64,000 nt of DNA from Pontibacter ummariensis (lineage in GTDB: Bacteria; Bacteroidota; Bacteroidia; Cytophagales; Hymenobacteraceae). The stretch is taken from positions 1 through 64,000 of the forward strand of contig NZ_FZOQ01000016.1 of assembly GCF_900188175.1 (NCBI RefSeq), given 5' to 3'. Positions 15,807-24,456 of this stretch are shown here, one piece after another (the stretch's first letter is position 1; every line of letters begins with the position of its first letter). The translations under genes and the position numbers were made by a program. The notes beneath the pieces were generated by a model that saw only the letters and a list, made by a program, of their open reading frames with translations, was not told the origin of the DNA and did no database searches.

Positions 15807-16412
15807 TTATTCTGAAAGGTGTAGTAGAAAGCTTCGGAACTCCTGTGTGTCGTAGTCGGCCATACCTTCCTTATGTACTATTAACTTTCCTTCCGGTGAG
15901 AGCACGATAGTGGTAGGGATAGACTGCGTGATAAACTCTTTCGGTAAGGGGCTGGCAGGTCTGAAAACTGGCAAGGTATAGCCTTTCTTTTCTATAAACC
16001 GGAGGGCCTTTGCTGGGTCTTCGTCAAGCGACACCATCAAAAAAGTAATCTTGTCAGATCTAACCTGCTCGTAGAGGCTTTGGATATTGGGCATCTCGGC
16101 GATGCAGGGAGGGCACCAGGTAGCCCAGAAGTTAATGAAAACAACCTTGCCTTGCAGGCTTTCTAGTCTGAAGGACTCTTGCCCGTCTAAGGACTGCAGC
16201 AGGAAGTCCTGACCAACCATAGTGGTGTTGTCTGTTGGAACTTCTGGGTTTTCTTCTGGTAGTTCCGGGCGAAAAAGGCTGGTAGCCAGCAGGAGGCGCT
16301 GCACCTGACCAATCACCTCCGTGTGCAAGCCGGTCAGGTAGAGCAGGCCAAAGACTGCTATCATAACCAGCCAGCCATAAACGTCTTTCATGCTAAAGTT
16401 CTTATTGCTCAT
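15807..16412 (-). CDS. TlpA-like membrane-anchored thioredoxin
   Basis: A 201-residue thiol-disulfide oxidoreductase. Seen: one N-terminal membrane segment (about residues 11-30, YGWLVMIAVFGLLYLTGL), a Pro/Glu-rich linker, and an AhpC/TSA-type thioredoxin domain with FINFWATWCPPCIAEMPN (active CPPC at 100-103), the cis-Pro loop QSIPTTIVLSPEGKL, and an alpha insert (SLYEQVRSDKITFLMVSLDE). Expected to face the periplasm and to reduce disulfides, for example of cytochrome apoproteins or envelope proteins. No partner gene lies beside it. Confidence 0.93.
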   Translation of the reverse strand: MSNKNFSMKDVYGWLVMIAVFGLLYLTGLHTEVIGQVQRLLLATSLFRPELPEENPEVPTDNTTMVGQDFLLQSLDGQESFRLESLQGKVVFINFWATWCPPCIAEMPNIQSLYEQVRSDKITFLMVSLDEDPAKALRFIEKKGYTLPVFRPASPLPKEFITQSIPTTIVLSPEGKLIVHKEGMADYDTQEFRSFLLHLSE

Positions 16413-16512
16413 GTGTGTTTCGCTTTGCGAGGTGACCTGAATCCGAAATGGATAAATCTTCCCCTCCGGTTCTGGGTATAGGGTTTCTCTTCTTATAAGG
16501 TAAGCACCTTGG

Positions 16513-16533
16513 CCTGGTACTTAAAGTACCAGG
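16513..16533. repeat. Short palindrome between the TlpA-like and MFS genes
   Basis: CCTGGTACT and AGTACCAGG (perfect 9-base arms, 3-base loop), upstream of the TlpA-like gene. Without a T-tract it is more like an operator or a processing hairpin than a terminator. Confidence 0.35.
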
Positions 16534-16634
16534 TCCTCTTAATACCATAAAGATAGTGTAGAAGGGCTTAATTAAAGCCGTGGACAGTGGGCACTATGCC
16601 AGCTTAGGCAAATAACTGTAGCACGCAAACTCTA

Positions 16635-16676
16635 AAAAAGAAAGCCTGCCCGGGTAACCGGGCAGGCTTTCTTTTT
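16635..16676 (-). terminator. Terminator of the sugar MFS gene
   Basis: Perfect 19-base arms 16635-16653 and 16658-16676 with a GTAA tetraloop. The stem carries A's and T's at its base, giving a T-run on the minus strand, 14 bases past the stop codon. Confidence 0.9.
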
Positions 16677-16690
16677 ATACTTAAGTCAGG

Positions 16691-18103
16691 CTACTCACCT
16701 ACTTTTTTTACTTTAGAACCAATAAAGCCATAGTAGACAATGTACAGGTAACAAGCCATCGGCACCAGGAAGGATAGTTGCAGGTTACCTGTAAGGTCCG
16801 CAACGAGCCCCTGAACGGGCGGGATGATAGCACCACCTACAATGGCCATCACGAGCAGGGAAGAACCCTGGCTGGTGTGTACGCCCAGGCCTTTGATGGC
16901 AAGCGTGAAGATTGTCGGGAACATGATCGAGTTAAACAGGCCGATGGCGATAACAGACCACATGGCTACCTGCCCTGTGCCAAAGCAGGTAAACAGCAGG
17001 AGACCAATAACTGTGGCTGCAAAGAAACCAAGCGTTCTGCTCGGGATAAAACCGCCGAGCAGCAACACCACAAAGTTCAGGGCAATCAGTCCCAGACCAA
17101 TGGTGGCTTCCTCTAAGCCGTAAATGCTATAAAGTAGGGCAAAGGCAACTGCACTGATCACAGCAATGATCACGTATTTCATGCTGTTATTCCTGAATTG
17201 GGCCAGGGCCACAGCTCCGAAGAACCGGCCGATCATGGCGCCCCCCCAATAGAAGGCCAGGTAATGGCCGGCCTCAGCCTCTTCCAGGCCTGCGATTTCC
17301 GGCAAACGGAAGAAGTTGATCAGGGTGCTACCAATGGCTACCTCCCCGCCCACATAGGCAAAGATACAGCCGATACCCAGCACCAGGTGGCGGTACTTCA
17401 GGGCGTCGGCGTTAGGCGTTAACTGCTCATCACCCTCTACGCGGGGCAGCTTCGCCACTTTGATCATGATAGCAATTAGCAACAGCGTACCGGCAAGGCC
17501 CAGGTAAGGCAGTTTTACCGAGTCTGCTCCTACCTGTTGGGCGGCATTTACGCCTTCAAAGATCAGGTAGCCTCCAATGATAGGAGCCACGGTAGTCCCC
17601 AGGGAGTTGAGGGCCTGCGTCAGGTTCAGACGGCTAGCTGCTCCATCCGGAGGGCCGAGAATGGTTACATAAGGGTTGGCGGCAATTTGCAGGATGGTAA
17701 TACCCGAGGCCAGGATAAACAGCGCGAGCAGGAAAAAGCCATAGCTCAGAAGACTGGCGGCCGGGAAAAACAGGGCGCAACCGATAGCCGACACAATCAG
17801 GCCTACGATGATGCCGTTCTTATAGCCGATCTTCTGGATAGGGTCGCCCTTGGTAACCGAGAAAATAAAGTACAGGAGCGAGACAATAAAATAAGCCCCG
17901 AAAAAAGCTGTCTGGATGAGCATGGCCTGCCAGAGCTGCAGGGTAAACACCTGCTGTAGTTTCGGGATGAGGATGTCGTTCATGCAGGTGATAAAACCCC
18001 ACATAAAGAACAGGAGGGTCACAACCACCAGCGGACCCTGGTAGTTTTCGGTAAGCGATGCCTCAGAGGACCGCTCCTTGGTTTGTTGAGAAATTCCGGC
18101 CAT
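16691..18103 (-). CDS. Sugar MFS transporter of the FucP/GluP type
   Basis: A 470-residue 12-helix permease of the fucose-H+/glucose-galactose symporter family. Seen: the family's N-terminal LLFFMWGFITCMNDILIPKL (helix 1), ILQIAANPYVTILG, ASRLNLTQALNSLGTTVAPI, and the second-half FYWGGAMIGRFFGA. The N-terminal Asn-Asp and the Asn-Pro-Tyr and Thr-Gln-Ala-Asn-Ser-Leu-Gly-Thr motifs are those of FucP/GluP proteins. It is preceded by galM at 126 bases on the same strand, suggesting a galactose/glucose uptake unit (mutarotase plus permease). Fucose cannot be excluded as substrate. Confidence 0.92.
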   Translation of the reverse strand: MAGISQQTKERSSEASLTENYQGPLVVVTLLFFMWGFITCMNDILIPKLQQVFTLQLWQAMLIQTAFFGAYFIVSLLYFIFSVTKGDPIQKIGYKNGIIVGLIVSAIGCALFFPAASLLSYGFFLLALFILASGITILQIAANPYVTILGPPDGAASRLNLTQALNSLGTTVAPIIGGYLIFEGVNAAQQVGADSVKLPYLGLAGTLLLIAIMIKVAKLPRVEGDEQLTPNADALKYRHLVLGIGCIFAYVGGEVAIGSTLINFFRLPEIAGLEEAEAGHYLAFYWGGAMIGRFFGAVALAQFRNNSMKYVIIAVISAVAFALLYSIYGLEEATIGLGLIALNFVVLLLGGFIPSRTLGFFAATVIGLLLFTCFGTGQVAMWSVIAIGLFNSIMFPTIFTLAIKGLGVHTSQGSSLLVMAIVGGAIIPPVQGLVADLTGNLQLSFLVPMACYLYIVYYGFIGSKVKKVGE

Positions 18104-18228
18104 AAATTTAGATATTCAGTATTAGGTAATAGGTATTAGCGTTTGAAGTAAAAAATAAAGCAGAAGCGATGCCCTACGGGGAGACCTGGTCTCCTGAGCC
18201 AAAGTTGCTCCTGCTGTGTTGTTGTGGT

Positions 18229-19410
18229 TTATTTATTGTCCTCTTTAGTAGAGAATTTATAGATCGTGCTTTGCTTGTAGGTTTCTCCCGGCCGCAGGAT
18301 AACAGAGGGGAACTGTTCCTGATTCGGAGAGTCAGGGAAGTGCTGTGTCTCCAGGGCCAGGCCATAATGTTTGGTGTACTTCTCGCCATTCTTGCCTGTC
18401 AGGGTACCATCCAGGAAATTACCAGTGTAGAACTGTATGCCCGGCTGAGTGGTGTACACCTCCATAAAGCGGCCGGTCTTCGGGTCGTAAACGGTTGCCG
18501 CCAGGGTCATGTCCTCCTGCCCGCCGTTCAGTACGTAGTTGTGGTCATAGCCCCCCGGTACCTGCCCGATGTCCTGGCCTACTGGCTGTGGCTCTCTCAG
18601 GTCCATAGGTGTACCTTCTACGGCAGCTAACTCTCCGGTAGGGATCAGTTCTTCGCTTACCGGGGTGTACTTGTCAGCGTTAATCTGTACCAGGTGGCTC
18701 AGGATGTCCTTCGACTCCCCGGCAGAGAGGTTAAAGTAACTGTGGTTTGTCAGGTTAACAGGGGTAGCTTTGTCCGTCGTCGCTTCGTAATCGATCTTCA
18801 GTTCGTTATCCTCGGTTAGGGTATAGATCACGGTAGAGGTGAGGTTCCCTGGATAGCCTTCTTCCCCATCCTTGCTCACATAAGTCAGCTTCAGGGCATT
18901 CTGCCCCGGCAGTTCTTCTACCTGCCACACTTTTTTATCGAAGCCGATGTTGCCACCGTGCAGGTGATTTGGTCCATTGTTGGTTGCCAGGGTATACTCC
19001 TGGCCATCCAGTGTAAACTTGCCTTTGGCGATGCGGTTAGCGAAACGGCCTACGATGCCTCCAAAGTAAGGGTCGTTTGGATAGTAATCCTTTAAGGTAT
19101 CAAAGCCCAGCACCACATCCCCCATGTCACCTTCGCGATCGGGAGTAACAAGGGAGGTGACAATACCGCCATAGTCTGTGATCTTAGCAGTTACACCGTG
19201 CTTGTTGGTTAGTGTGTACAGGCTTACTTCCTGGCCGTCTGGGGTAGTTCCAAAGGGTTCTTTCGTAATGTTCATGGAGTTTGTGGTGGTCGCCGTTGCT
19301 ACTGTCTCCTGTTCAGTTTCCTGGCTGGCACAGCTCGTTAAGCTACCTGCGCTGAAACTGCCCAAAAGGGCCATCAGGAGGAATTTTTGGCTTGCTTTAA
19401 ATCGTTTCAT
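18229..19410 (-). CDS. galM: Aldose 1-epimerase (mutarotase), exported lipoprotein form
   Basis: A 393-residue enzyme that equilibrates alpha and beta anomers of galactose and glucose. Seen: a lipoprotein signal ending in LTSC (Cys27); then the GalM fold with GTTPDGQEVSLYTLTN near 50, NHLHGGNIGFDKKVW (substrate His), VNLTNHSYFNLSAGE (catalytic His), and the C-terminal LALETQHFPDSPNQ with the catalytic Glu. Bacteroidota often export GalM, where it would prepare sugars set free outside for uptake. It leads the sugar permease gene. The ATG at 19410 is chosen because it starts the signal peptide; the open frame continues to 19452. Confidence 0.94.
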   Translation of the reverse strand: MKRFKASQKFLLMALLGSFSAGSLTSCASQETEQETVATATTTNSMNITKEPFGTTPDGQEVSLYTLTNKHGVTAKITDYGGIVTSLVTPDREGDMGDVVLGFDTLKDYYPNDPYFGGIVGRFANRIAKGKFTLDGQEYTLATNNGPNHLHGGNIGFDKKVWQVEELPGQNALKLTYVSKDGEEGYPGNLTSTVIYTLTEDNELKIDYEATTDKATPVNLTNHSYFNLSAGESKDILSHLVQINADKYTPVSEELIPTGELAAVEGTPMDLREPQPVGQDIGQVPGGYDHNYVLNGGQEDMTLAATVYDPKTGRFMEVYTTQPGIQFYTGNFLDGTLTGKNGEKYTKHYGLALETQHFPDSPNQEQFPSVILRPGETYKQSTIYKFSTKEDNK

Positions 19411-19499
19411 AACAGTGGGTGAAGTACGGGTATAGGTACTACAAGTTTTCAAGGTAGAATGTTTAAGTCAAAAATGCTAACACCTGGTAGCCTCTTGCA

Positions 19500-19507
19500 C
19501 AAATATA
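19500..19507 (-). promoter_or_regulatory. Possible -7 box for galM-permease
   Basis: TATATTTG (minus strand) matches TAnnTTTG, 90 bases before the galM ATG. No well-placed -33 element. Confidence 0.35.
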
Positions 19508-19613
19508 TTTACCGGTAGGAGGGAGGGCATAAGTAGTCAATCAGTTACTCTCCATCGCCTCTCCTGAAAACTCTTCAGCCCCCGGCCTTCGTAAGCAAGG
19601 ACAAACAACAAGC

Positions 19614-20540
19614 GTGCACATGCGGAAAGTAGCATACTGGCTAGAGGGAGCAACCGGACTGACAGTTGGTTTCTATGAAAACCTGCTCTATTCTATAATA
19701 GTAGTGGCGGTGCTGTGGGGCTTGAGCCGGGTGGCGCTACATTTGATCTACAAACGGGAAAAGGACTACAGGCAGCAGTACAAGTGGCGCAAGTTCACCA
19801 ACTATGTTGTCAGTGTGCTGAACATACTCCTGCTGGCCAACATCTGGCTGAGTGACTTTGCCTCGATCGCCACCTTTCTGGGGCTGTTCTCAGCAGGACT
19901 TGTGGTCGCGCTACGGGAGCCTTTGCTGAACCTGGCCGGCTGGTTGTTTATTATCTGGAAGCGCCCTTTTCACTTCGGGGACCGGGTACAGATAGGAGAG
20001 CACATAGGGGATGTGATCGATATCCGCCTTTTCCAGTTCACCATTAACGAGATCAGGGGCTGGGTAGAGGCGGACCAAGCCACCGGACGCATTGTGAACA
20101 TCCCCAACGGAAGGCTCTTTACAACGCCTCAGGCCAACTATAACTATGGCTTCCCCTTTGTGTGGCAGGAGATACCGGTGCGCGTCACGTTTGAGAGTAA
20201 CTGGCAAAAGGCTAAAAGTATTTTGCTGGAAGTAGCCTCGCGGCATGCCGAGCAGCTCAGCGACGCTGCCAAGGCACAGGTACGGCGGGAGTCGCAGCGG
20301 CACCTGATCTTTTACGACGACCTGCAACCCGATATTTATACAAGCGTGCAGGATAACGGGATACAACTCACTGTTCGCTACATGTGCAGCCTGATGCGCC
20401 GCAGGAAGAGTTCGCACCTGATCTGGGAGGAAGTGCTAGCTGCTTTTCTGGCCGCGCCGGATATACAGTTTGCTTACCCTACCACCCGCTTCTATCAAGG
20501 GTACGAGGGGCAGTCGCCTGAATCCCCTCCTGCACCCTAA
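19614..20540 (+). CDS. Mechanosensitive ion channel of the MscS family
   Basis: A 308-residue membrane protein. Seen: three hydrophobic segments (about 25-45, 65-85 and 90-118), the last being the pore helix FLGLFSAGLVVALREPLLNL with the small-residue pattern of MscS TM3, followed by the beta domain signature KRPFHFGDRVQIGEHIGDVIDI and IPNGRLFTTPQANY. The C-terminal alpha/beta cage domain follows. It acts as a safety valve on hypo-osmotic shock. It lies tail-to-tail with the amidohydrolase gene, with only 4 bases between stop codons. Confidence 0.94.
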   Translation: MHMRKVAYWLEGATGLTVGFYENLLYSIIVVAVLWGLSRVALHLIYKREKDYRQQYKWRKFTNYVVSVLNILLLANIWLSDFASIATFLGLFSAGLVVALREPLLNLAGWLFIIWKRPFHFGDRVQIGEHIGDVIDIRLFQFTINEIRGWVEADQATGRIVNIPNGRLFTTPQANYNYGFPFVWQEIPVRVTFESNWQKAKSILLEVASRHAEQLSDAAKAQVRRESQRHLIFYDDLQPDIYTSVQDNGIQLTVRYMCSLMRRRKSSHLIWEEVLAAFLAAPDIQFAYPTTRFYQGYEGQSPESPPAP

Positions 20541-20544
20541 GGCT

Positions 20545-21807
20545 TTACTTTTTATAGATCGTCCCGTCTTTCATCACCAGGGCTATTTGCCGGATGTTGG
20601 CCATGTTGCTCAGCGGATTGCCGTCTACAGCAATGATGTCTGCCAGCAGTCCTGGCTTCAACCGGCCGATCCTGTCGCTTACCTGAAAGACGTCGGCATT
20701 CACAGAAGTTGCGGAGCGTAGCACTTGCAGGGGCTCCATTCCGTAAGCTACCATCATTTCCATTTCGCGGGCATTGTCGCCGTGAGAGAACACACCCACG
20801 TCTCCCCCCATGCAAATCGTAACACCCGCTTTCATTGCCTCCTGAAAGGTTCTGCGTTTTTGCAGGATGCGGTCGGGGGCCAACTGCTTGCCTTTTTGCC
20901 AGCCACGGTACTGCATGATGGCATCGCCGGCAGCAAGGGTAGGGCACAGGGCAACATTGTGCTTCTTCATCAGTTTGTATATCTCCGGGGTAGCGTCATC
21001 GCCATGCTCGATGGTGGCAACACCGGCAAGAATTGCCCGGCGCATGCCTTCAGGGGTAGAGGCGTGTGCTACCACAGGCCGGCCGCTGGCACTGGCCACC
21101 TCCACAATCTTTTTTAACTCCTCAAGGGTAAAAGTAGGTGCTGCTTCTCCATGAAGGCCCCAGCGGTAATCGGCGTAGACTTTTATCAGGTCGGCGCCCT
21201 TGCCGATCTGTGTCCGTACCTCTTTTATCAGTCCGTCCATGCCGTCGGCTACGGCAGCCCCAATCGGGGTTTCTATTTCGTAGCTCAGTTCTTTGGGACC
21301 ATAACTGCCGGAGGCCACAATGGCCCGGGTAGCAATGAGCATACGCGGGCCGGGTATTACGCCTTTTTCGATGGCCTGTTTCAGGCCTACGTCGTCATAA
21401 CCTGCACCTTCAGTACCAAGGTCGCGCACGGTGGTAAAGCCAGCCAGCAGGGTGTTGTTCGCATGCACTGTTGCCCTGGCAACACGCTCCGGCCTGGACT
21501 CTTTCAGCACCTGGTCGTTCCAGGATGTTTCGTTATAAGGATGCAGAAACAAATGGCTGTGCCCTTCAATGAGGCCTGGCAGCACCGTTTTTCCCTGCAG
21601 GTCAATTACCTGTGCGTTGGGTGGAGTATTGCTCAATTGGCCAACGGCTTCAATCTTATTGTTTTTTACCAGCACCTGCCAGTCGTCGTGCATTTCCACG
21701 CCGTCAAACACACGATCGGGTTTCAGGAGGTAATAGGTGTCCTGGGCAGACAGAAGGTTAGCGGAAAGCAGTACAAGCAATATCGTGAGGGCGAGAATTC
21801 TTTTCAT
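20545..21807 (-). CDS. Secreted amidohydrolase (imidazolonepropionase-like)
   Basis: A 420-residue metal-dependent hydrolase of the amidohydrolase superfamily. Seen: a cleavable signal peptide (MKRILALTILLVLLSANLLS then AQ), the metal motif GLIEGHSH (His83, His85), a conserved GADLIKVYADY (strand that carries the carbamylated-Lys-type residue), VVAHASTPEGMRRA, GVATIEHGD and a late GGDVGVFSHGDN (metal Asp). Relatives act as Xaa-Pro dipeptidases or on other cyclic amides; the substrate is not known here. The ATG at 21807 starts the signal peptide, so the longer frame to 21891 is not used. It shares the strand with the M1 peptidase upstream. Confidence 0.9.
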   Translation of the reverse strand: MKRILALTILLVLLSANLLSAQDTYYLLKPDRVFDGVEMHDDWQVLVKNNKIEAVGQLSNTPPNAQVIDLQGKTVLPGLIEGHSHLFLHPYNETSWNDQVLKESRPERVARATVHANNTLLAGFTTVRDLGTEGAGYDDVGLKQAIEKGVIPGPRMLIATRAIVASGSYGPKELSYEIETPIGAAVADGMDGLIKEVRTQIGKGADLIKVYADYRWGLHGEAAPTFTLEELKKIVEVASASGRPVVAHASTPEGMRRAILAGVATIEHGDDATPEIYKLMKKHNVALCPTLAAGDAIMQYRGWQKGKQLAPDRILQKRRTFQEAMKAGVTICMGGDVGVFSHGDNAREMEMMVAYGMEPLQVLRSATSVNADVFQVSDRIGRLKPGLLADIIAVDGNPLSNMANIRQIALVMKDGTIYKK

Positions 21808-21887
21808 CTGAAAACAGCGGATGTAATGGGGTGCCCAAAATACAAAATATATAGTAGTGGCAGAAGTCCGATGTGCCTGCCCTATAA

Positions 21888-21927
21888 GCAAAGCGCACCG
21901 GCTGGGTACCCAGCCGGTGCGCTTTGC
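21888..21927. terminator. 40-base perfect palindrome, likely terminator of the M1 peptidase gene
   Basis: 20+20 bases, fully self-complementary around GGGTACCC. It lies 21 bases past the M1 stop codon. Its position fits a terminator, but the T-tract on the minus strand is poor (TTATAGGG). Confidence 0.55.
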
Positions 21928-21948
21928 ATGTAAAAAAATTAGAAGGCC

Positions 21949-23613
21949 TTAGGCGGAGGTAACCTTGCCGGAGGTCACGTAAAAGTTGCGGTCTACCGTC
22001 AGCTTCGTGTTTTTCTTTACATTTTTCAGTTCCTGCCAGTTTGTGCCTGGCTCCAGCCACTGCGCTTTGTCGTTCAGGTATACTTTCACCGGTAAATCAA
22101 AGCCTGCCACGGTATTGGCCCAGCGGTACTGCAGCTTGTTGTCTACCAACCGGTACTCCAGTTTGGGGATGCGCACATCGCGCAGGTACTGGTCAAAAAA
22201 GAACTGCAGGTCCCGGCCCACGTGCTGACTCAGGTAGTCCTCGATCTGCGCTGTGGTAACCGTCTGGTGGTAGAACTCCTTGTTGAGGCCCCGCAGGATG
22301 CCGCGCCACCTCGCGTCGTCATTCACTACCTGGCGGAGGGTATGCAGCATATTAGCGCCTTTAAAGTACATGTCGCCGGAGCCCGGGTAATTCACATCGT
22401 ACACGCCAATGATCGGTCTATCGTTCCGAATGTTCTTACGCAGGCCGATCACATAGTCATTTGCTGCCTCAGTACCATAGTGGTAATCCAGGAACAGGGA
22501 CTCAGAGTAATCTGTAAAGCTCTCGTGGATCCACATATCGGCCGCATCCTTGTAGGTGATGTTGTTGGCAAACCACTCGTGCCCGGACTCATGGATGATG
22601 ATATAGTCGAACTTATTTCCCCAGCCACTGCCGCTCAAATCGGTGCCCCGGTAGCCGTTCTGGTAGCCATTGCCATAGGTTACGGAGCTTTGGTGTTCCA
22701 TGCCCAGGTAAGGTACCTCTACCAGCTTGTACCCATCCTCATAAAAAGGATAGGGGCCGAACCAATGCTCAAAGGCCTGCAGCATCTGGCTCACCTGTGC
22801 GAACTGCTTTTTGGCCTTGCCTAGGTTATCGCGCAGCACATAGTAGTCCAGGTCCAGCTCGCCTTTCTCTCCTTTATACTTGTCTGAAAAGTGCACATAG
22901 TCGCCTAGGTTCACGTTCACCCCATAATTGTTAATAGGGTTGTTTACAAACCAGTGATAGGTATTGCTGCCATCGGCATGCTTCTCCACTTTTCGCAGGC
23001 GGCCGTTCGATACATCCATTAAGCCTTTAGGCGTCTTTACGCTGATGAGCATGCTGTCCGGCTCGTCGTACATGTGGTCTTTGTTGGGCCACCACATGCT
23101 GGCGCCATCGCCCTGGCAGGAGGTCGCGACAAAAGGGTTGCCATTGGCATCATATTGCCAGGTAAGGCCGCCGCTCCAGGGTGGATTTTCGCTAACCGGT
23201 GGTTTGCCGCTATAATATACTTCCACGTGCTTTACAGCCCCGGCTTCTTGTGGCTCTGCTAGCTGTACAAACCAGGCATTGCCATCCTGCTGCACCTTCA
23301 GCTCTTTGCCGTTCTGTAGCACCTTCTCCAGGCGCATGGGGGGCTGCAGGTCTATCTGCATGCGCTGCTGCGGCTCCAATACTTTGTACTGGATCGTGTT
23401 CATTCCCCGGATGGTGCTGTCGGCAGGGTTTACGGCAATGTTGAGGTGGTAATAGGTGAGGTCCCACCAGGCGCGCTCAGGGGTAATGCTGCCCCGCAGC
23501 GTGTCCTGCCGCGTAAACTGCGGCTCCTGGGCATAAGCTTGCGTAGCACCAATGCACAGGCCAGCGGCAAAGAACAGGCGCTTCAGGTTTGTTTGGATAA
23601 GCCTTCGTTTCAT
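21949..23613 (-). CDS. M1-family metallopeptidase (aminopeptidase N-like)
   Basis: A 554-residue secreted zinc peptidase. Seen: a signal peptide (FFAAGLCIGATQAYAQ), the N-terminal beta-sandwich domain of M1 enzymes (YYHLNIAVNPADSTIRGMNT), the exopeptidase-type GMEHQSSVTYGNG (a GAMEN-like motif), and the zinc site HESGHEW at residues 341-347 with the third ligand Glu in WIHESFTDYSESLF about 20 residues on. It lacks the large C-terminal helical domain of long M1 enzymes, as is common in Bacteroidota. It likely trims N-terminal residues from peptides in the periplasm or outside. Terminated by the palindrome at 21888. Confidence 0.94.
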   Translation of the reverse strand: MKRRLIQTNLKRLFFAAGLCIGATQAYAQEPQFTRQDTLRGSITPERAWWDLTYYHLNIAVNPADSTIRGMNTIQYKVLEPQQRMQIDLQPPMRLEKVLQNGKELKVQQDGNAWFVQLAEPQEAGAVKHVEVYYSGKPPVSENPPWSGGLTWQYDANGNPFVATSCQGDGASMWWPNKDHMYDEPDSMLISVKTPKGLMDVSNGRLRKVEKHADGSNTYHWFVNNPINNYGVNVNLGDYVHFSDKYKGEKGELDLDYYVLRDNLGKAKKQFAQVSQMLQAFEHWFGPYPFYEDGYKLVEVPYLGMEHQSSVTYGNGYQNGYRGTDLSGSGWGNKFDYIIIHESGHEWFANNITYKDAADMWIHESFTDYSESLFLDYHYGTEAANDYVIGLRKNIRNDRPIIGVYDVNYPGSGDMYFKGANMLHTLRQVVNDDARWRGILRGLNKEFYHQTVTTAQIEDYLSQHVGRDLQFFFDQYLRDVRIPKLEYRLVDNKLQYRWANTVAGFDLPVKVYLNDKAQWLEPGTNWQELKNVKKNTKLTVDRNFYVTSGKVTSA

Positions 23614-23816
23614 ACGTTTTAAGTGTCTGGGATGCTTTCTTTAAGACGAGCCCCAGGTATAAAAGGGAATTCGATCCAAGAAAGTTGCCAGCCCAAGATA
23701 AAACTTTGTGCTGGAGACACCAAAAAGCAAGATGCAGGCGCTTGCCTGCTCCGACATCCGGTAAGGTGGAGGGAAATTCGTATTGTGTTGTTGCTCAGTT
23801 CAGGCCGGAATATGCT

Positions 23817-24095
23817 TTACTCTGGCTGCACGATGTCCTTGTATTCTGGGTGTCGTTTGATATAAGCCGACACGACGGGACAGGAAGGCACGATCTGGTA
23901 GTTCTGGGATCGGGCGTAATCCAGGCCTGTTTTCACCAGCTCGTCGGCATAGCCCTTGTTGCGCTCTCCTTCTGGCACAAAGGTATGGTCAAAGTCCATC
24001 ACGCCACTCTCCGGGTAAGTATAGGTAAGCTCTGCCTCGTCTTTCCCCAGCATGCCATAAAATCGCAGGTCCTCTTCGTCGTGAATGATCTCCAT
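23817..24095 (-). CDS. Small GNAT-type N-acetyltransferase (YjdJ-like)
   Basis: A 92-residue protein that is complete for the short GNAT subfamily. Seen: AELTYTYPESGVMDFDHTFV (central strands), the acetyl-CoA loop equivalent VPEGERNKGYADELVKTGLD (the Q/RxxGxG/A-type loop reads RNKGYA), and the closing IVPSCPVVSAYIKRHPEYKD, a hallmark of this group. Substrate unknown. It is alone, with about 200 bases to the M1 gene and 361 bases of empty sequence upstream. Confidence 0.9.
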   Translation of the reverse strand: MEIIHDEEDLRFYGMLGKDEAELTYTYPESGVMDFDHTFVPEGERNKGYADELVKTGLDYARSQNYQIVPSCPVVSAYIKRHPEYKDIVQPE

Positions 24096-24456
24096 GTGTC
24101 GCTATAAATATAAATAGGTGTAAAAAGTATATACGAGGTGTTCCGCCATCTGTTTTTAACCAAATTCCTCTATGCAGTTAAGGGTAATTCTTGCACCGTC
24201 GCGCCTGTTGCTTTCTCAAATGTGTGTTCCTGCTAGGCTACAAAGGCCTTAAAAGTCAACATATAACAACAGGTGTACCAAGAGTGGTAACCAGCACATG
24301 CTTTAAAGGGGTAATGAGAAAGGCTGAGGATCTAGAACAAATGTGGCGCTACGTAGTATAGTTATGGTACGTGTTTACCCTCAGGAATCACTTTTGTGGC
24401 CAGCCGGAGCACGTTTAATATCACTGGTTTTATCGATTACAATAAGTACATAGCCT
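24096..24456. other. Intergenic region ahead of the glycan-utilisation block
   Basis: No gene. It should hold the divergent promoters of the acetyltransferase (-) and the secreted amylase (+). CACTTTTG at about 24389-24396 is one mismatch from the -7 consensus, about 60 bases before the amylase ATG. TGTAACA, seen before the GH5-like gene and susC, does not occur here. Confidence 0.4.
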
